A stretch of DNA of 60,000 nucleotides from Antedon mediterranea (GCF_964355755.1 NC_092670.1:37189795-37249794); one strand, 5' to 3'; shown: positions 11,385-24,115, counted from the first letter of the stretch. Notes: generated by a model not told the origin, from the sequence alone. Program-made: numbers and translations.

Positions 11385-12600
11385 TTGTCTGTTTGTTCGT
11401 TATACAAAATTTTGTTACTGCACATAATCTTACATATGGGGTATCAAAATGACCGCTATTGTACCGGGGATGTTCTAAGCTATATTTCAACATCATCCGC
11501 CACCTAGGATCCAAGTTAGGGACCAAAATGTGGTCAAAACCCCCACTTTCGATGTTTGTTCGTTATACAAATTTCTGTTTCTGCACGTAACCATACGTAT
11601 GGGGTATCAAAATGATGGCAATTGTACCCGGAAGGTTTTAAACTACATTAAAAAAAATTCCCCCGACTCCTGGGGTTTTTGTGGGAGAGGTGGGGGCGGG
11701 GGGTGGTTTGTGATGTCACATTTTTGCTAGGGCTCAGGGTTGTAGGCTATCGCATTGTAAAATATATACTACAAAAGTTTGACAGTATTTGAATTATCCT
11801 CAGCAAGGCGTTTGGGGAAATATAGATATAGATATACATATTTTATTCATTAACCAATATGACACCTATTCAATTACACATTTAGCAAAGTACTTTAACC
11901 ATATCCAGCTATGTATCGGTCTCTTGGATTGTCTCATTACAGACATCCATTCCTGTGTGAACATACACACGCTGTTTACCGTTACTGTGTTCAACTACAT
12001 CACGATGCCTCCAAGGAAAAAACGTCCATTGTGAGAGAGTGGGGTTGGGAGTTGTGGTTCAGGGGATAGTGGGGATTTTGCTTACACCAGAATTGTGTTT
12101 GAAAAATGTTAAAGTATTTAATTATTCCTGGGAAGCGGCTGGGAGTTTGGGGTGGGAATGTAGGCCTATCACCATGACCGAAACTGTATTTGGAATGTTT
12201 TAAACTACATTTAAAAACTGCCACTGAGGGATTATGGGTTGGGAGTGATAACAACATAATTTGTACTGGGGTGTAGTGTAGTAGGGGGAGGAGGAGCGAA
12301 AATACTAGCGTAATGAAGTAGCCTATATGATTGGATTGTACTAGGAAAAGTTACTCAATTTGAACTGTCCAGGGGAGTACTCAATTTGAACTGTCCAGGG
12401 GAGGAGTTAAGGTTTGTTGATGGTGGCTGGGGTGGTGAAAGGAGAAAAAAGGCTGGGGGACCGCAGTATCTAAATTACATATTTTAATTATCAGCCAATA
12501 TGACACCTCTTCATTTACACAATTTACAACGTACTTCAACCATTATTAAACCCATCGTAGCTATGCATACGCCTCTCAATTCGAAGCTTAGGTTGAATTG
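11385..12600 (+). repeat. Degenerate direct repeats, unassigned interspersed element
   Basis: GTTCGTTATACAAA...TATGGGGTATCAAAATGA occurs near 11,395 and again near 11,558. TTTAAACTACATT and GGGTTGGGAGT-type G-rich segments recur to about 12,250. CCAATATGACACCT...TTTACACA...GTACTT...AACCAT at about 11,850 recurs about 645 bp later near 12,495. This looks like an old repeat with internal duplications; no protein match is recognised. Confidence 0.6.
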
Positions 12601-12796
12601 AATTTTGTCCATCACTGGGAAGAATTTGTTTTTAAGAAAGAGTATGGGGTGTTATTGAAGAGGGGTGGAGGTTGGCGAGTATAGACAGATACTGGCGTCG
12701 GGTGTTATGTACTGAGAAGGCTGTAAACTAATTTTGAAACCCGCCCTGGGGCGGGTATAATTGCTAGTATAATATATATCACAATTAGCATGAGCG

Positions 12797-12905
12797 ATGC
12801 ATGATGGGAGTGAATTGGGAGAAATAGCGCCACCAGTATAATAACAACTTTATATACTGGCGGTGGCACTATTTCTCCCAGTTCTTTTCCATCATGCATT
12901 TGTGA
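12797..12905. repeat. Imperfect palindrome, about 45-bp arms
   Basis: GCATGATGGGAGTGAATTGG...GAGAAATAGCGCCACCAGTAT on the left pairs with TATACTGGCGGTGGCACTAT...CCCAGTTCTTTTCCATCATGC on the right around a short TAATAACAACTTTA loop. It is probably the heart of a foldback element; CCCGCCCTGGGGCGGG just upstream (about 12,740) is a second small palindrome. Confidence 0.75.
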
Positions 12906-13316
12906 TAAACCTTATTGCAAAAAATACCATCACCAAATATCACCATAGCAATAACATTGAGGATTGTTTGTTAAATAAAAGGTTTTAAAACGTTTGCCTT
13001 TTTCAAATGTTTGCTTTATTGAATATTGTAAAAAACAAATTGATATTTAAATGATTTGTGATATAAAATGCAATAATTTGTAAAACAAACTGAGATTCAC
13101 TGATTAGATATTGATATTGGCTGTGCTAAGATTGTGACAACTTACCTGGATAAACTTACATTAGACCTTATCCTCTTGAGAGGATTATTCATCGATTTGT
13201 CACTGTATAATATGATAACAATATTTCCATTGCAGTATAGAAAATATTAAATGTTAATGACAGTTGTTTTAGTTTATTAATTTAGTTTACTTGTTGGATC
13301 CTATTTGCTCTTTATA
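12906..13316. other. No gene seen
   Basis: AT-rich sequence without structure that I recognise. Confidence 0.5.
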
Positions 13317-13442
13317 AAGCTCTGTCTACATTATCACATTTTATGCAACACAAAAATGTGATGATGTCACATCACTACCATATTTGAACATCACTACCAT
13401 ATTTGGGCATATTAACTAGTTTGATATTGTAGACAGAGCTTA
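13317..13442. mobile_element. Short inverted-repeat element, family M, copy 3
   Basis: AAGCTCTGTCTACATTATCA at the left and GATATTGTAGACAGAGCTTAA at the right. The interior carries CACTACCATATTTGGGCATA, the complement of the interior of other copies, so this copy is in the reverse orientation and shortened. Confidence 0.82.
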
Positions 13443-13614
13443 AAGAAAGAACAAATCAGCTTGAATATTGTTGACATGCAGGATGCCATTCTACCGCGTT
13501 TCAGAGTACAGTCATAGGCTTTTGACAAGCTGTGGCAAACTGTTATTAACACATTGCAAGATCACAGTCTTCCATTATGAAGCAGAAACCTGACCGTGGC
13601 AATCATACGACGTT

Positions 13615-13752
13615 GCACTGTCTACACTATCAAACTAGTGTGATGTGCCCAAATATGGTAGTGATATGCACAAATATGATAGTGATATGACATCCATTTA
13701 TGGGCACATCACATTTGTTGTCATATAAAGTTTGATAGTGGAGACAGAGCTT
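13615..13752. mobile_element. Short inverted-repeat element, family M, copy 4
   Basis: It begins GCACTGTCTACACTATCAAA and ends TTGATAGTGGAGACAGAGCTT, with the AAATATGGTAGTGATATG interior. It lies only about 170 bp from copy 3, in the opposite orientation. Confidence 0.82.
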
Positions 13753-14700
13753 CAGATTTTAAAGGTCTCTACTTGACAGACTGTAGGTTGCCAGTCTTCC
13801 CTAAGCAGAATAATATTATGTGAGGTAGCTAAACTTGGCAATGAAAGAGTATAGAGTACTAGTATGCGTTTTGCCCATGAGAGGTCAATTTTGCAAGACT
13901 GAGAAAGAATATTGACTGCTGAATCAGTTTCCTTGTAATCTTTTTCAAATAATTAATTTGCTTGACTTTATAATAGTCGTTATTGTATTCTTCAGTAACT
14001 TGAACTAGTAAAACTAACAAAGTAGGTAAAATTATGCAAAACCCTTAAAAAGTTATATGTTTCACTAAAAACTTTAGTTTTTTCATTACTTTGTAAAAGA
14101 GTTTATCATTATTTATTTGTATAGAGGAATCGTTTGTTTGTATTGTACTTGTTTTAATGTTAAAGGTGTTTCCTTAACAAAAAGTATTAATGGGGAATAT
14201 GGTCACTTGACCATCCCTACTGGTATAAACTACTAAACACACTTTTCAATACAGTCATACAGAATAATTCCAAAATAGTACTCTATGCCCTTGTATGAAC
14301 TCTGTATGAGTTTGTTCAACTGAAGCTGAATAAGAATTTGTAGGTCATAATACTACAGTAGAATTGGATAGAGTCAATGTATAGTTTATCCAGAGATGTT
14401 GTTCTATTAAGTCTAGTTGATTTGATATTTTATAATCAGCTTAGCCTATCCTGAGGTTGATTAATTTTGTTAACTAGTCGCTGCATCATTCTAACCCACA
14501 AGCCCATAGCCAGGATTTTTACAAGGGTTGTTTTTTCCACAAAAGGACAAACATCTTCCATGAGCTAGGCTAATTATACCTACTTTACCATCGCTTTTAC
14601 TGCTGGTCTCCAGTTTGAATGAAAAGAGCACTTCTTCTTCTTCCATTTAGGAGCAAACTTAGCCCGAACAAAATTACAAAATTTGATCAACCAGGACTGG
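13753..14700. other. No gene seen
   Basis: AT-rich. The 94-codon minus ORF at 14,580-14,864 overlaps repeated sequence and is not a credible gene. Confidence 0.5.
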
Positions 14701-15112
14701 AGTTGACCATGTGGTGTTATATAATATATACCTTTGAACTCCCTGACTATTATGGACTTACTGTAAGCCAACTGTAACTTTGCTAGTCCGAACAAAACTG
14801 CACTTACAAAATATTCAAAGAAAATTTTATTCTCATCCGTTTCTGGAAATTCCATTGCTTGCATTAAAAATTACAGAACAACAATTGAAACTGCATTAGT
14901 TACAATAAACATATTTGATTTGACATACCAACTATGAGTTGACCATGTGGTGAAATGTGCCTAGATTATTTGTCATCACACTTGAAATAAGGAAGATATG
15001 AATTTGGAATTACCTCAAAGCAGTTTGTCAAGATTCAAGATTCAAACTGTATTCTTATCCATTTCTGGAAATTCCATTAAATTACAAAATAACAATTAAA
15101 ATTACATTACAA
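14701..15112 (-). repeat. Local duplication, about 230 bp, with LINE-tail-like sequence
   Basis: GTTGACCATGTGGTG occurs at 14,703 and about 14,938. TTCTGGAAATTCCATT occurs at 14,841 and 15,065. On the minus strand the second copy ends GAATACAGTTTGAATCTTGAATCTT, a short TTGAATC repeat tail like that of non-LTR retrotransposon 3' ends. Confidence 0.55.
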
Positions 15113-16708
15113 AAAAAAACATACTCGACATATATAAACAATAAAAATAACTATTTACAGTATATTTCACCTATAATTTTCATCGTTTGTAATTTTTGTT
15201 AAAAAGAAAAGAACATTGTATGTGGTGCAAGCACTAAATCTAACTTATTACTCTATTCTTAAATTGTTTTGTACTGGCTCAAGGCTAATCAACCATGTAT
15301 TAATGAACACAAGAAGTAGTGAAAATAATTAACACACCTGTACTGTGTCATTTTGATTGGTATCCGCTATATCAGAGGTGTTAAAATATAGGCTTGGAAT
15401 GAAATGTGATAGATGTACAGTACTGTACATGTACTTCACCTTGGCTGGAATTTATCTGTTAGCTATTCCTCCATGGTTTAAGTGGAAAACTTTATTTTAT
15501 CAAACCAGTTCTTTTTAATCTTAAAAATAATAGAATAAACATCAAACATTTAAGAAAGATTTAATCTAAAAATCTATTGATGATGATGATTACTGCCTCT
15601 CCGCTGAAAAGTCTGCCGGCATTTCCGCTTGGGCTGCTCCGTGTATCTCTTTTTTACCAGTTTCTTCCAATCGGATCTTTCATTGGCTAGTTGTTTAAGT
15701 TGCTTAGGTTATTTTGAAAATGGACTGAAAGCAAAATACTTGACTTTGTGACACTCTACAGTTTAGATAATTCGGTGCAATCTTCAATACAGTACTGCCA
15801 GAAGTGGAAGGTACCATTCTGGCTAAATGAAGCAATTGTGAATCAGGTGACATGTTTTAAGAGGTCTAACAATTCACATTACTAGCACTCCTAATCACAC
15901 GCTGTGATGACATTACAACCATATCTGAATGTGGTACAGTATATGGCCCCCAGAAACTTAGTTATATGGTTTTAACATTAGTCACTCCTGGATCAAAATA
16001 CTCAGTTGGCAAGTTTGGTTGATTCGTAGGTGATGTAAGTAGGTTATCAGTGCTTCAGATCAACACCCTACCATTCCCCATGGAATGTGATAAACTACAT
16101 CAGTAATGCACTATTCAATTCAAGTTGTCAGGAAGAAGGGGGCTTCGGCAATGCGTTATTATAAATGCTCTCAATCTTATATATTATCAGCAATAGTGCT
16201 GTTACTATACACATGTGTGGGCACTAATTTCTTATTACTGTAGCGCCCTTAAAAGCCGCAGAGATGTTTCCAATATATCGGGGGCAAAGGTGGCCCTAAA
16301 AAACAAGTTTCTATAACTTTAGTTTCTATACTAACAGTTAACACGTCAGTTTTAATTTAAATGTATATGTTGTTTATTAAATTGTTTTGAACAATAAAAA
16401 ACATTGTTGCAATGCTTTTTTATAGTGTGAAGCTTACACAAGCAAGCGTCGTTATTCTTTGGGAGCAAAGGTTTCACAATTATCAACTTTATGTGGTTTG
16501 TGCTATACAGGTTGCTCTATTTTACCAGTTGATTTTAATTAGCTTAGAATAGCAATCAAAGAGCGACTGTACACTAGTTTACAATTCACATTTCGTTTTC
16601 AGAATATTTCTACTTAAAAAAGAAAGAGATTTTCCTATCAAAAATATGTGGGAAAGGGGGGTGGGTTGTTGATAGGATTAGTTTGACACCATATTAAGAA
16701 TACAGTGT
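15113..16708. other. No gene seen
   Basis: Mostly AT-rich. A GATGATGATGAT microsatellite lies near 15,580, followed by a slightly GC-richer unassigned stretch (15,596-15,690). Confidence 0.5.
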
Positions 16709-17195
16709 AAGGCTACGTTCAGACACATGGCGTTGACCGTTTTAGCGTACAACGTTACTAGCAAGGTCACATTACAATCCGCAGAGAAGAAAATGAGGTG
16801 TTCAGACCCATAGCGTACGATTATCGTTACAACGGAAGTGCGTCATTCAAGTTGTTTCTGGTTGCATATTCATGTGCTCTTTACCCACATGTTTTCATCA
16901 TTATTTCCACTGTATATAGGCCTAGATTACTGAGAGGGCAACCCTTCTAAAAGAAAACGAAATAAATAAATAAATCTCAGCCCTACAATTATGACAAATT
17001 TTGCCGTAAATAAAACATACCTCAGCATTTATTTAAGAAAAATATAGTAAAGCCAAATTTCTGTTTCTATTATTTTTATGTTGTAATAAAAAACATTTTC
17101 CCCAGGCTCTTGTGTTTCGAAAATAAAGCATGCTTCATTCTTTTAGCATCGTACACTAAAACGGTCTAACGCCATGAGTCTGAACAGGTCCTAAG
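16709..17195. mobile_element. Inverted-repeat element with CATGGCGTT ends
   Basis: Left GGCTACGTTCAGACACATGG, then CGTTGACCGTTTTAGCGTAC, pairs with the complement of the right end (CTGTTCAGACTCATGGCGTT, then AGACCGTTTTAGTGTACGATG). An inner partial copy (TGTTCAGACCCATAGCGTAC) lies at about 16,799. About 490 bp and non-coding. Confidence 0.8.
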
Positions 17196-17387
17196 TAAAT
17201 TTCATCAATATCAATAATTGTTTTGCAATATTTCTGATCAATTTGTTGTGGTATGTGAAATGATAGTTTCATGTTTCAACTACAGTGTACTTCTGTTATA
17301 ACAGTAAGATGCTACCCTTATGACATCTCAATAGGAGACTAATGTAGAACACAAATCTAGCACACTAATCTTATGGAAAACACTGTT

Positions 17388-17502
17388 AAGCTCTGTCTAT
17401 GGTAGTGACATGATTAAATATGGTAGTGATATGCCATCATCATGTATATGGGCGCATCACATTTTTTTGTCACATAAAGTTTGATAGTGTAGACAGAGCT
17501 TT
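17388..17502. mobile_element. Short inverted-repeat element, family M, copy 5
   Basis: TTAAGCTCTGTCTA at the left jumps directly to TGGTAGTGACATG, so about 40 bp of the left part is deleted. The right end GATAGTGTAGACAGAGCTTT is intact. Confidence 0.82.
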
Positions 17503-17749
17503 ACTTGAAAGGTGTGTACAGTAAATTACATATGACAATTTATTTTTAATTACTGTATGAACTATCACACTAATTCTCTAAAAGGTCTACTACTGTGTGT
17601 TTGAATTAATTTATAAGGAAATTCAGGTCTATTTCTTTCCCATTTTCAGCCCCATTAAACTTGGCTTAATTTCATGCTCATAGAGGTACAGTAGGTTTAA
17701 ATTCAAATTAGATCGACAAGTCTTCAATATTTACAGGAACTATAGGAAC

Positions 17750-18550
17750 ATTTCATTTAGGACCACGTTATATCTTAGATATTCTTTCAGACAGACTTTC
17801 TCAACATTTTAACACAAGAAAGCCTGGTAATACGAGTCCTGACTACTAGAAATTCTGTGACATTCCCTGGCTTTTTTTCTTTCAAATGTTTTAGCAGATC
17901 ATGAACGAAAACTGAACCCAAAATATCCTCGAGCTACTCAAGTCCATTGCATTATTCCTTTCACGAAAGCCTGGTAAAACGAGTCTAGACTACTTAGTGA
18001 CATCCTTTTTTTCATTTAAATTTTACCAGCATGGACAAAGACTGAACCCAACAACTCTATCGCATTATTCATTATTCACAATATTTACAGGAACTAAAAG
18101 AAGATTTTGTGATCACATTGTATCGCAAATAGTCTCACTCACTCCATGGTTCTGGTTCTGGTGGTAGAACGAGTCTTCTCGGATAAGGACTATAAACCGT
18201 AGGTCCAGTGTACACATTTAGCTCGTGTGCACTTTAAAGAACCTAGTACATCTTTCGAGACGAGTAGGGGGTTACCCCGGTGTATTAGTACATCACAGCC
18301 ACTGATCACCAACTGGGCCCTCTGGGAGACCAGTCTTTGACTGAAGAGGTTACCCAGTATAAATATAAATTTCAATCAATCAATCAATTTAAGACAGACT
18401 TTGTGAAGCTTTGAACACAAGAAAGCCTGGTGAAATGAGTCTAGACTACTTAATAGTGACATCCTTTTTTTCATTCAAATTTTACCAGTATGGATGAAGA
18501 CTGAACCCAACATCATTATCCTTAACTTCATTGCATGTTATTCACCTTAC
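17750..18550 (+). repeat. Degenerate direct repeats, about 150 bp, split by a SINE
   Basis: GAAAGCCTGGTAA..ACGAGTC...GACTACT...TTTTACCAG...GACTGAACCCAA occurs at about 17,818, 17,965 and 18,420. The second and third copies are separated by the SINE at 18,165-18,391. Confidence 0.7.
18165..18391 (+). mobile_element. SINE-like element with CAAT-repeat tail
   Basis: GGATAAGGACTATAAACCGT, then AGTACATCTTTCGAGACGAG, TAGGGGGTTACCCCGGTGTA and finally TATAAATTTCAATCAATCAA. The ATAAGGAC..AAACCGTAGG..AGTAGGGGGTTA..CCCGGT core and the short-repeat 3' tail are typical of widespread invertebrate SINEs (from memory). The reverse ORF through it is a shadow. Confidence 0.65.
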
Positions 18551-19958
18551 TTCTTATCTATTATTAATTTTAATTTCATATCATACCAGATATAGTGTGA
18601 AAACACCTGTACATCCACTCACATAGTCCAGCCTAGTTTTTGCAAGCACACTGCTTCTCAGTGTGAACTGCATTATCTTCCCTGTTTGAAATCTCCTGAG
18701 ATTCTTATTTTTCCAGCATATTAAATATCCTGTTTGGTTACCTTTGCCATTTGATGGTAAATACCAACCTTTGTCTAATGGATAAATATATTGCTATTAC
18801 TATTTAAAGTACTGAACAGTAACGATTGTCATTTTTAAATCTTGTATATTGTTTTCATCAACAATATAATAATAGTATTATTAGTGTGCAATTAATTTAA
18901 TATTTAATAAAATACAGTGCATGACATATATATAGAGAAAAATTTGAATACAAAGTATCTTAACAGTAATATATAGTCCACTGTCATGAAACTGAACATC
19001 TTGAAAACCCAGGAAAAAATCTCCAAATCAGAAATTGTTTTTTTAATCTATAAAAGATACCAATTTCGGCATTTTCAAAGGTCATTCAAAAAGTAGATTC
19101 TTCTAACATCCTAGTGAACATAAATCAGCTGGTTAAAACTCCTCATTACAATACCTAGTCTAATGTTCAGATTATAGCAAGAAGTATTAAAATAGAAACA
19201 TTTGTTCAGTTCCATCTATACTATCAATTTCATTTGTGAAGTATTGAAATAAATCTTTATTCTGTGCAGTGGGTATTTTTTAGATTACTAGATGACATAA
19301 ATGCACTTTCAATTCCTAAGCTTAACCCTATCATTGTGTCTTCCATACATACAAGCCCTAAATCATAAGTTGAGTTGTTCCTTGTCATAAAATCTCCAGA
19401 TTATATGAACTGTTCCAGAGCATTTCAAATTCAATCTAATAAGAAATGTCAAATAAAATTTACATTATTGTAAATTTGTATGAAATTCTTGATTTTTCTG
19501 TTGCTTGCATGTATAAATGGGCTATAAAAACATTATCTCTGCGATGCAATTTATTATCATCGACATTGGATAGTAACATTTTCAGGAAAATTTGTTTTAT
19601 ATAAGTATTTATTTTGGTTTGTATTCCTATTACAGTTACTTACACAACTTTTTGTTTCACAATTTATTTATTTATGCTGTGAATATTTTAAACTAGGAAT
19701 TTATGATGATATCTGCTGGTGGTACCATATTTTTATCAACTGATATTTTGCTAGTTAGATGCTAGTTTGGTACAAGATGGCCGCCAGGCTTGTTCGACAA
19801 TGTTTTAACAGTTTATAACATTTAATACTATTTTGTACAAAATATGCAAAAACACAAGACAAATATTTAGTTTAAATGTATAATATATATATATTTTAGA
19901 TGTTCCGCTGTACCACGCTGAGAATGTTATCCAATCGAATGTTAACAATACCATGAAA
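18551..19958. other. No gene seen
   Basis: AT-rich sequence with no supported feature. Confidence 0.5.
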
Positions 19959-20260
19959 GCCCCAGTGGTCTAATGGTTAGGACATCTGCATATCAAGCAA
20001 AAGGTTCCGGGTTTGAGTCTCGGGTGGGCCAACTTTTTCTCATTCTCACAGATTTCCTCAATACATGTCCGTGGTGATTACGCTTTCTCGGCTCTTACAG
20101 TAGCACCCCGGTGCTCCGAAGAATCAATGCGCAGCGTGGTGATATTGCCGTGTCTGATTGGTTGATTTACGGCTGCCATATTAGAAAGAAGTAGCTTTCC
20201 CACATATGGAGTTAACGATCTAGCCTTCGGCTTTCTTACTGTACAGGTCTACAGTGTGGG
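19959..20260 (+). mobile_element. tRNA-derived SINE
   Basis: A tRNA-like head GCCCCAGTGGTCTAATGGTT..GGTTTGAGTCT carries good A-box and B-box spacing for RNA polymerase III. The cloverleaf is imperfect: the acceptor and anticodon stems have mismatches, and the anticodon position reads ATC. The head runs into a non-tRNA body (TACATGTCCGTGGTGATTAC, TCTCGGCTCTTACAGTAGC, CCCCGGTGCTCCGAAGAATC), so this is a SINE and not a tRNA gene. Confidence 0.75.
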
Positions 20261-21501
20261 TAAATCAGACAAAATATAAAATGGAACCCAAGTTTACCTT
20301 CCCAGTGTTGTGACCAAACATTATGACTAAGCTACAGACTTCTTATTGACTGAGCTACTGTAGCTAAGCACAAGACCTAAAGTATAATATTGACTGAGCC
20401 ACTCAGACCATCTACAGTACAGTGGTATGCAAGCTAGCTATTGATAAGCCCTATGACCTCACCAGGAATCTGCTTCCATTTGTTTTCAGGTCAAGGTTAT
20501 TGGCTGTTGTAGGTTGTCTTGTGTGTGTGTTGCATAACATAACATTCAGAGCTGTGTAACTGCAAAGGCCGAGGCATACCAATCTTGTATCCTGCCTGCG
20601 TTATCAACATAAATACTTCGTTCCTTTCTCCAAGCCTGAAGATATACAAACTCTTCAAATCTGGAACATAATTTTACACTAAGGAATATTGCATGTACCA
20701 TTCATGGAATAACATTTTACTGAGTAAGTAGCTACCAAGGTTAAAATGTCAGTATAGTAATTCATATCATATTAATTCCTTATAAATATGCATTACATTA
20801 CAGTATATATCATAAAGGTCAATATTATTTTTAAAAGCTTTTATTTATTTCATCCAAAATACTATATTATCCTACAGTATTCAATCGGATATGAGTGCGT
20901 AATTATCATGATGCTGATTTTATCTTTGCGTATTAATTTTACATTTAAAGGTGGTACTAGTATTGAAATATCAGTGTAATCATTGCAAAGCCATTAACTA
21001 TTATTAAAGAGCTAAACAACTTTCAATTGTCCATTATTATTTTTATGATGAATATAGAATTATAATGGATTTGTTATTGTATAACAATGTTGCTAAAATT
21101 TCCCCAAAAACAGGTGAATATGAACACATTGTGTATCACAACAACATACAGTACTATAGTGTAGTGTTGGCATACTGTATAGACTATAGTACTGTATGGT
21201 TGTTTGGTGTAGGCCAAAATTAAAGCAAATATCCTCCCTAAGAAGTCTTGTCACTTTTTGACACTCTCGACGGCCATTCCTGTATTAAAACCACCTCACC
21301 ACCTCTTTAGTTCGACAACCAGTGGGAACTATAGACTATAGTTTACTATGCGTGGTAAATTAAATTGTGCATAATGATATAATAAGATAATAATGGATTT
21401 ATGTAACGCCTAATGTTGTGAAACACTATTGCCCCAGTCATTTTTTTAAATCAAACACGTACTCCCATAATGCAGCTAGTAATCAGCGCAAAGTTGTGTT
21501 T
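20261..21501. other. No gene seen
   Basis: AT-rich, with many TACAGTA/TACTGTA words (for example 21,150-21,210). No supported gene. Confidence 0.5.
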
Positions 21502-21661
21502 CTTCTAACCGGGTTCCCATTTATACACCTGGGTGGAGAGAAGCAAATGTAAGTAAAGTATCTTGCATAAGGATATAAGAAATGCGGCGAGAATTGGATA
21601 CGAACCTTGATCTCACGATAAGTAGTCGAACGTCCAACATACTTTGCCACACACCCTCCTG
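21502..21661 (-). mobile_element. tRNA-derived SINE
   Basis: On the minus strand: GAGGGTGTGTGGCAAAGTAT..GGTTCGTATCC (A- and B-box like), followed by a body TTCTCTCCACCCAGGTGTAT, AAATGGGAACCCGGTTAGAAG. The CACCCAGGTGTATAAATGGG body is a common motif of metazoan tRNA-SINEs. Confidence 0.7.
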
Positions 21662-22922
21662 TCTTGTATGCATACAGTACTAGCGTGTACTGTACGTAGG
21701 CCAGCTTGTATAACAGTACTATAGGTCAGCTTATACGTAGGCCAGCCTAGGCTACAGTAGCTTGTAATTTAGTCAATGTAAATATTAAGTGAACTGTACA
21801 GTCCGAACCAATAGATTTTCTACGTGTTTAAAATATCTTTTAAAATAAAACAAATTCATTTATGGTTCATTTTGTTTTCAAAATTGCAGACAGAAATTCT
21901 CTTGTATGAATGAAACACATTTTTTATGACAATAAGATATTTATTCATAAACGTAACTGCATCATAAAGATCAGTTGTTTTATTCAGCATCATGTCATAC
22001 AAAGATCATCTGCTTCGTTTGTTTCGTTGTAAAGTGGTAGATTTTCTCAATGTCTCTACATGTAGCTTGTGAAGTGCTGCGCTTATTCATGCATGAAGTA
22101 TTTTTGTACGTGTTCGCTGAAGTGTGACGACACATCAACTGTGGACTTTATTATGGGAGCTACCGTAGTTTGTATTAGCAGTCTAGTGTACATGTATGGG
22201 TTCCATATTTATATAATAATCTGTAGTCTGTACAGCATGCAGTGTTTTTTTCATTGCTTTGTTTTATATGTATACATGGATTATAATACTAAACTAAAGA
22301 GCAGCAGTAATACACCTTCATAATGTAAGTCATCGTTTTAAATATTTGGCTGTGCTTGTGTTTTTTAATCATGACAATAGTGGGGTATGTTGGTTCTCCA
22401 ACTGCCCTACCCTCAACTAGAATATACTATGCTATACTAGCATTTATTTTATTTAGAAATTTGTCTTCTGTTAACAATGTGTATTTTCTGGAGGTATAAA
22501 ATGAAATAATTATTTCCACTTTCTAAGCACTATTATAAACCTTAGGATTTTCATTATTATTTTTATTTAAATGCAAACAATACTGCATGGTATTTCTATT
22601 TTACTATAATGTTCCTATTAGGTGCCATATTTCCTGTGAATTCTTGTTCAAAGTCATGTTGAGGTTTTTGATGTTTAAGCTGGATATGTTTGGATTTAAA
22701 ATAGGTAATTGGTGTCTGGGTTTATATCATGAACCCTGACCCCAATTATCACTGGTAATGTTATTAATGTTCTCTGTCTCAACAAGAACTAGATACTTTG
22801 TAAAGAATGAAGGAAGGTCCACCAATAAAAGACACAGTAAGAATAGATACTCTGCACGGAAGATAATGTTGAATAAAATATTTGCATCATGTTTTATATG
22901 TACGTTTTGTATGTTTTACTTC
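21662..22922. other. No gene seen
   Basis: An 84-codon + ORF (22,069-22,323) is cysteine- and tyrosine-rich but has no recognisable domain. I treat it as chance. Confidence 0.45.
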
Positions 22923-23193
22923 AAGCCTGGTTTCCATTAAAATCGCTACAGCGTTTCCATTAAAATCGCTACACGCGCAGATGTCGCCGACGCAATCGGG
23001 AAGGCTCCCCGATTCATTGCAGTCAAATCGGCAAAGTTCAACCATGTTCAACTTTGCCGATTGTGTCGGCGATGAATCGTATACACGTACCAAAGAATAT
23101 TTAGCGCTCGCGTACTAGATCCCCGATAAATTCTAGCGTTTCCATAGAATCGCTATGCTCTGTCGTGTAGCGATTTTATGGAAACCAGGCTTT
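22923..23193. mobile_element. Inverted-repeat element with nested palindromes
   Basis: AAGCCTGGTTTCCATTAAAA..TCGCTACA at the left pairs with TGTAGCGATTTTATGG..AAACCAGGCTTT at the right. Inside, AATCGGCAAAGTT (23,026) and AACTTTGCCGATT (23,050) form a hairpin, flanked by TCGCCGACGCAATC and GATTGTGTCGGCGA. GTTTCCAT..AATCGCTA also repeats internally near each end. The two overlapping ORFs on opposite strands reflect this symmetry. Confidence 0.82.
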
Positions 23194-23639
23194 AGAGGTA
23201 CTGTATACAGTTACAGTACCTAGGCCTAATGTATCATTATTTGAGTGGTGTCTGTACTTGCTGTGCATTTTGAACATTGGTCCATTAACAGAGGTACTGT
23301 ATATGGTAGGCCTAATGTGTTCTCAATAGAAGTCAATTTGTTATTGATTACTTTAGAGAGATTCCTAAAGCCATTTTTGATCAGTACAGTAGAATGTTCA
23401 CATTGGTGCTAACATTTTTTTCATTTATAGGTAGAATCCCTATTAAGAAGTGTCCCCTTAATAGAGAGATGTCCCATAATGTAAGCAATGTTAATGTAGT
23501 TGGCTGTATTTTCAAAACATATTGATCCTTGTTCATTTCATGGAAAAGTGTCCCCTAATAGAGTTTCCTGTAGGTTTCGTTTATTGAATCAATGTTGCCA
23601 GCTTTTTCATAACTTTGCCGCAGTTGCTTCGAATAGGCA
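23194..23639. other. No gene seen
   Basis: GTGTCCCCTTAATAGAGAGA and GTGTCCCCTAATAGAG at about 23,449 and 23,548 are short repeated words of unclear origin. Confidence 0.45.
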
Positions 23640-24115
23640 GAGATAAACAGATTACACCAAACACAATTATTAACTTTATATTGACTTTAGAGCAATAGAG
23701 CCAGGTAACACTCTAATTCAAACAATGGACACACCCCTCTATTCTACCAAATGATGCAATATAAAAAAGGGACCTGGGAAATAAATATCGGATTTATTAG
23801 TGATTCCAAATGAGCAGTTATTTTTTTATTTTTTTTTAAAGTTTAGCAGAGAGATAATTGCTTACACCAGATTACACTATTTAATAACTTTATAATGGAC
23901 AAGTACCTGGAAAAGAAACAGATGATTTGCCAGTGATTCCAAGTGAAGAAGTTATTTTTAAATTTTTTTTAAGTTCAGAGAGATAATTGCTTACACCAGA
24001 TTACACTGTTATAACTTTATATAGACTAACACGAGGCACGCCACAATTCAAAACAATGGACACACCCCTCTACCAAATGATGCAATATAAAAAGGACCTG
24101 GGAGATAAATATCTG
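23640..24115 (+). repeat. Degenerate tandem duplication, three partial units
   Basis: GAGATAATTGCTTACACCAG..ATTACACT..TAACTTTATA recurs at about 23,640, 23,851 and 23,978. AACAATGGACACACCCCTCT..ACCAAATGATGCAATATAAA occurs at 23,723 and 24,052. Confidence 0.75.

Noticed and set aside
14580-14864. 94-codon minus-strand ORF
   Set aside because: It overlaps a local 230-bp duplication with LINE-tail-like sequence, and its peptide matches nothing I know.
19959-20032. Functional tRNA gene (anticodon ATC)
   Set aside because: Mismatches in the acceptor and anticodon stems and a SINE body follow.
22069-22323. 84-codon cysteine-rich ORF as a secreted peptide
   Set aside because: No signal peptide at the start, no conserved spacing of cysteines, and no splice or promoter context.
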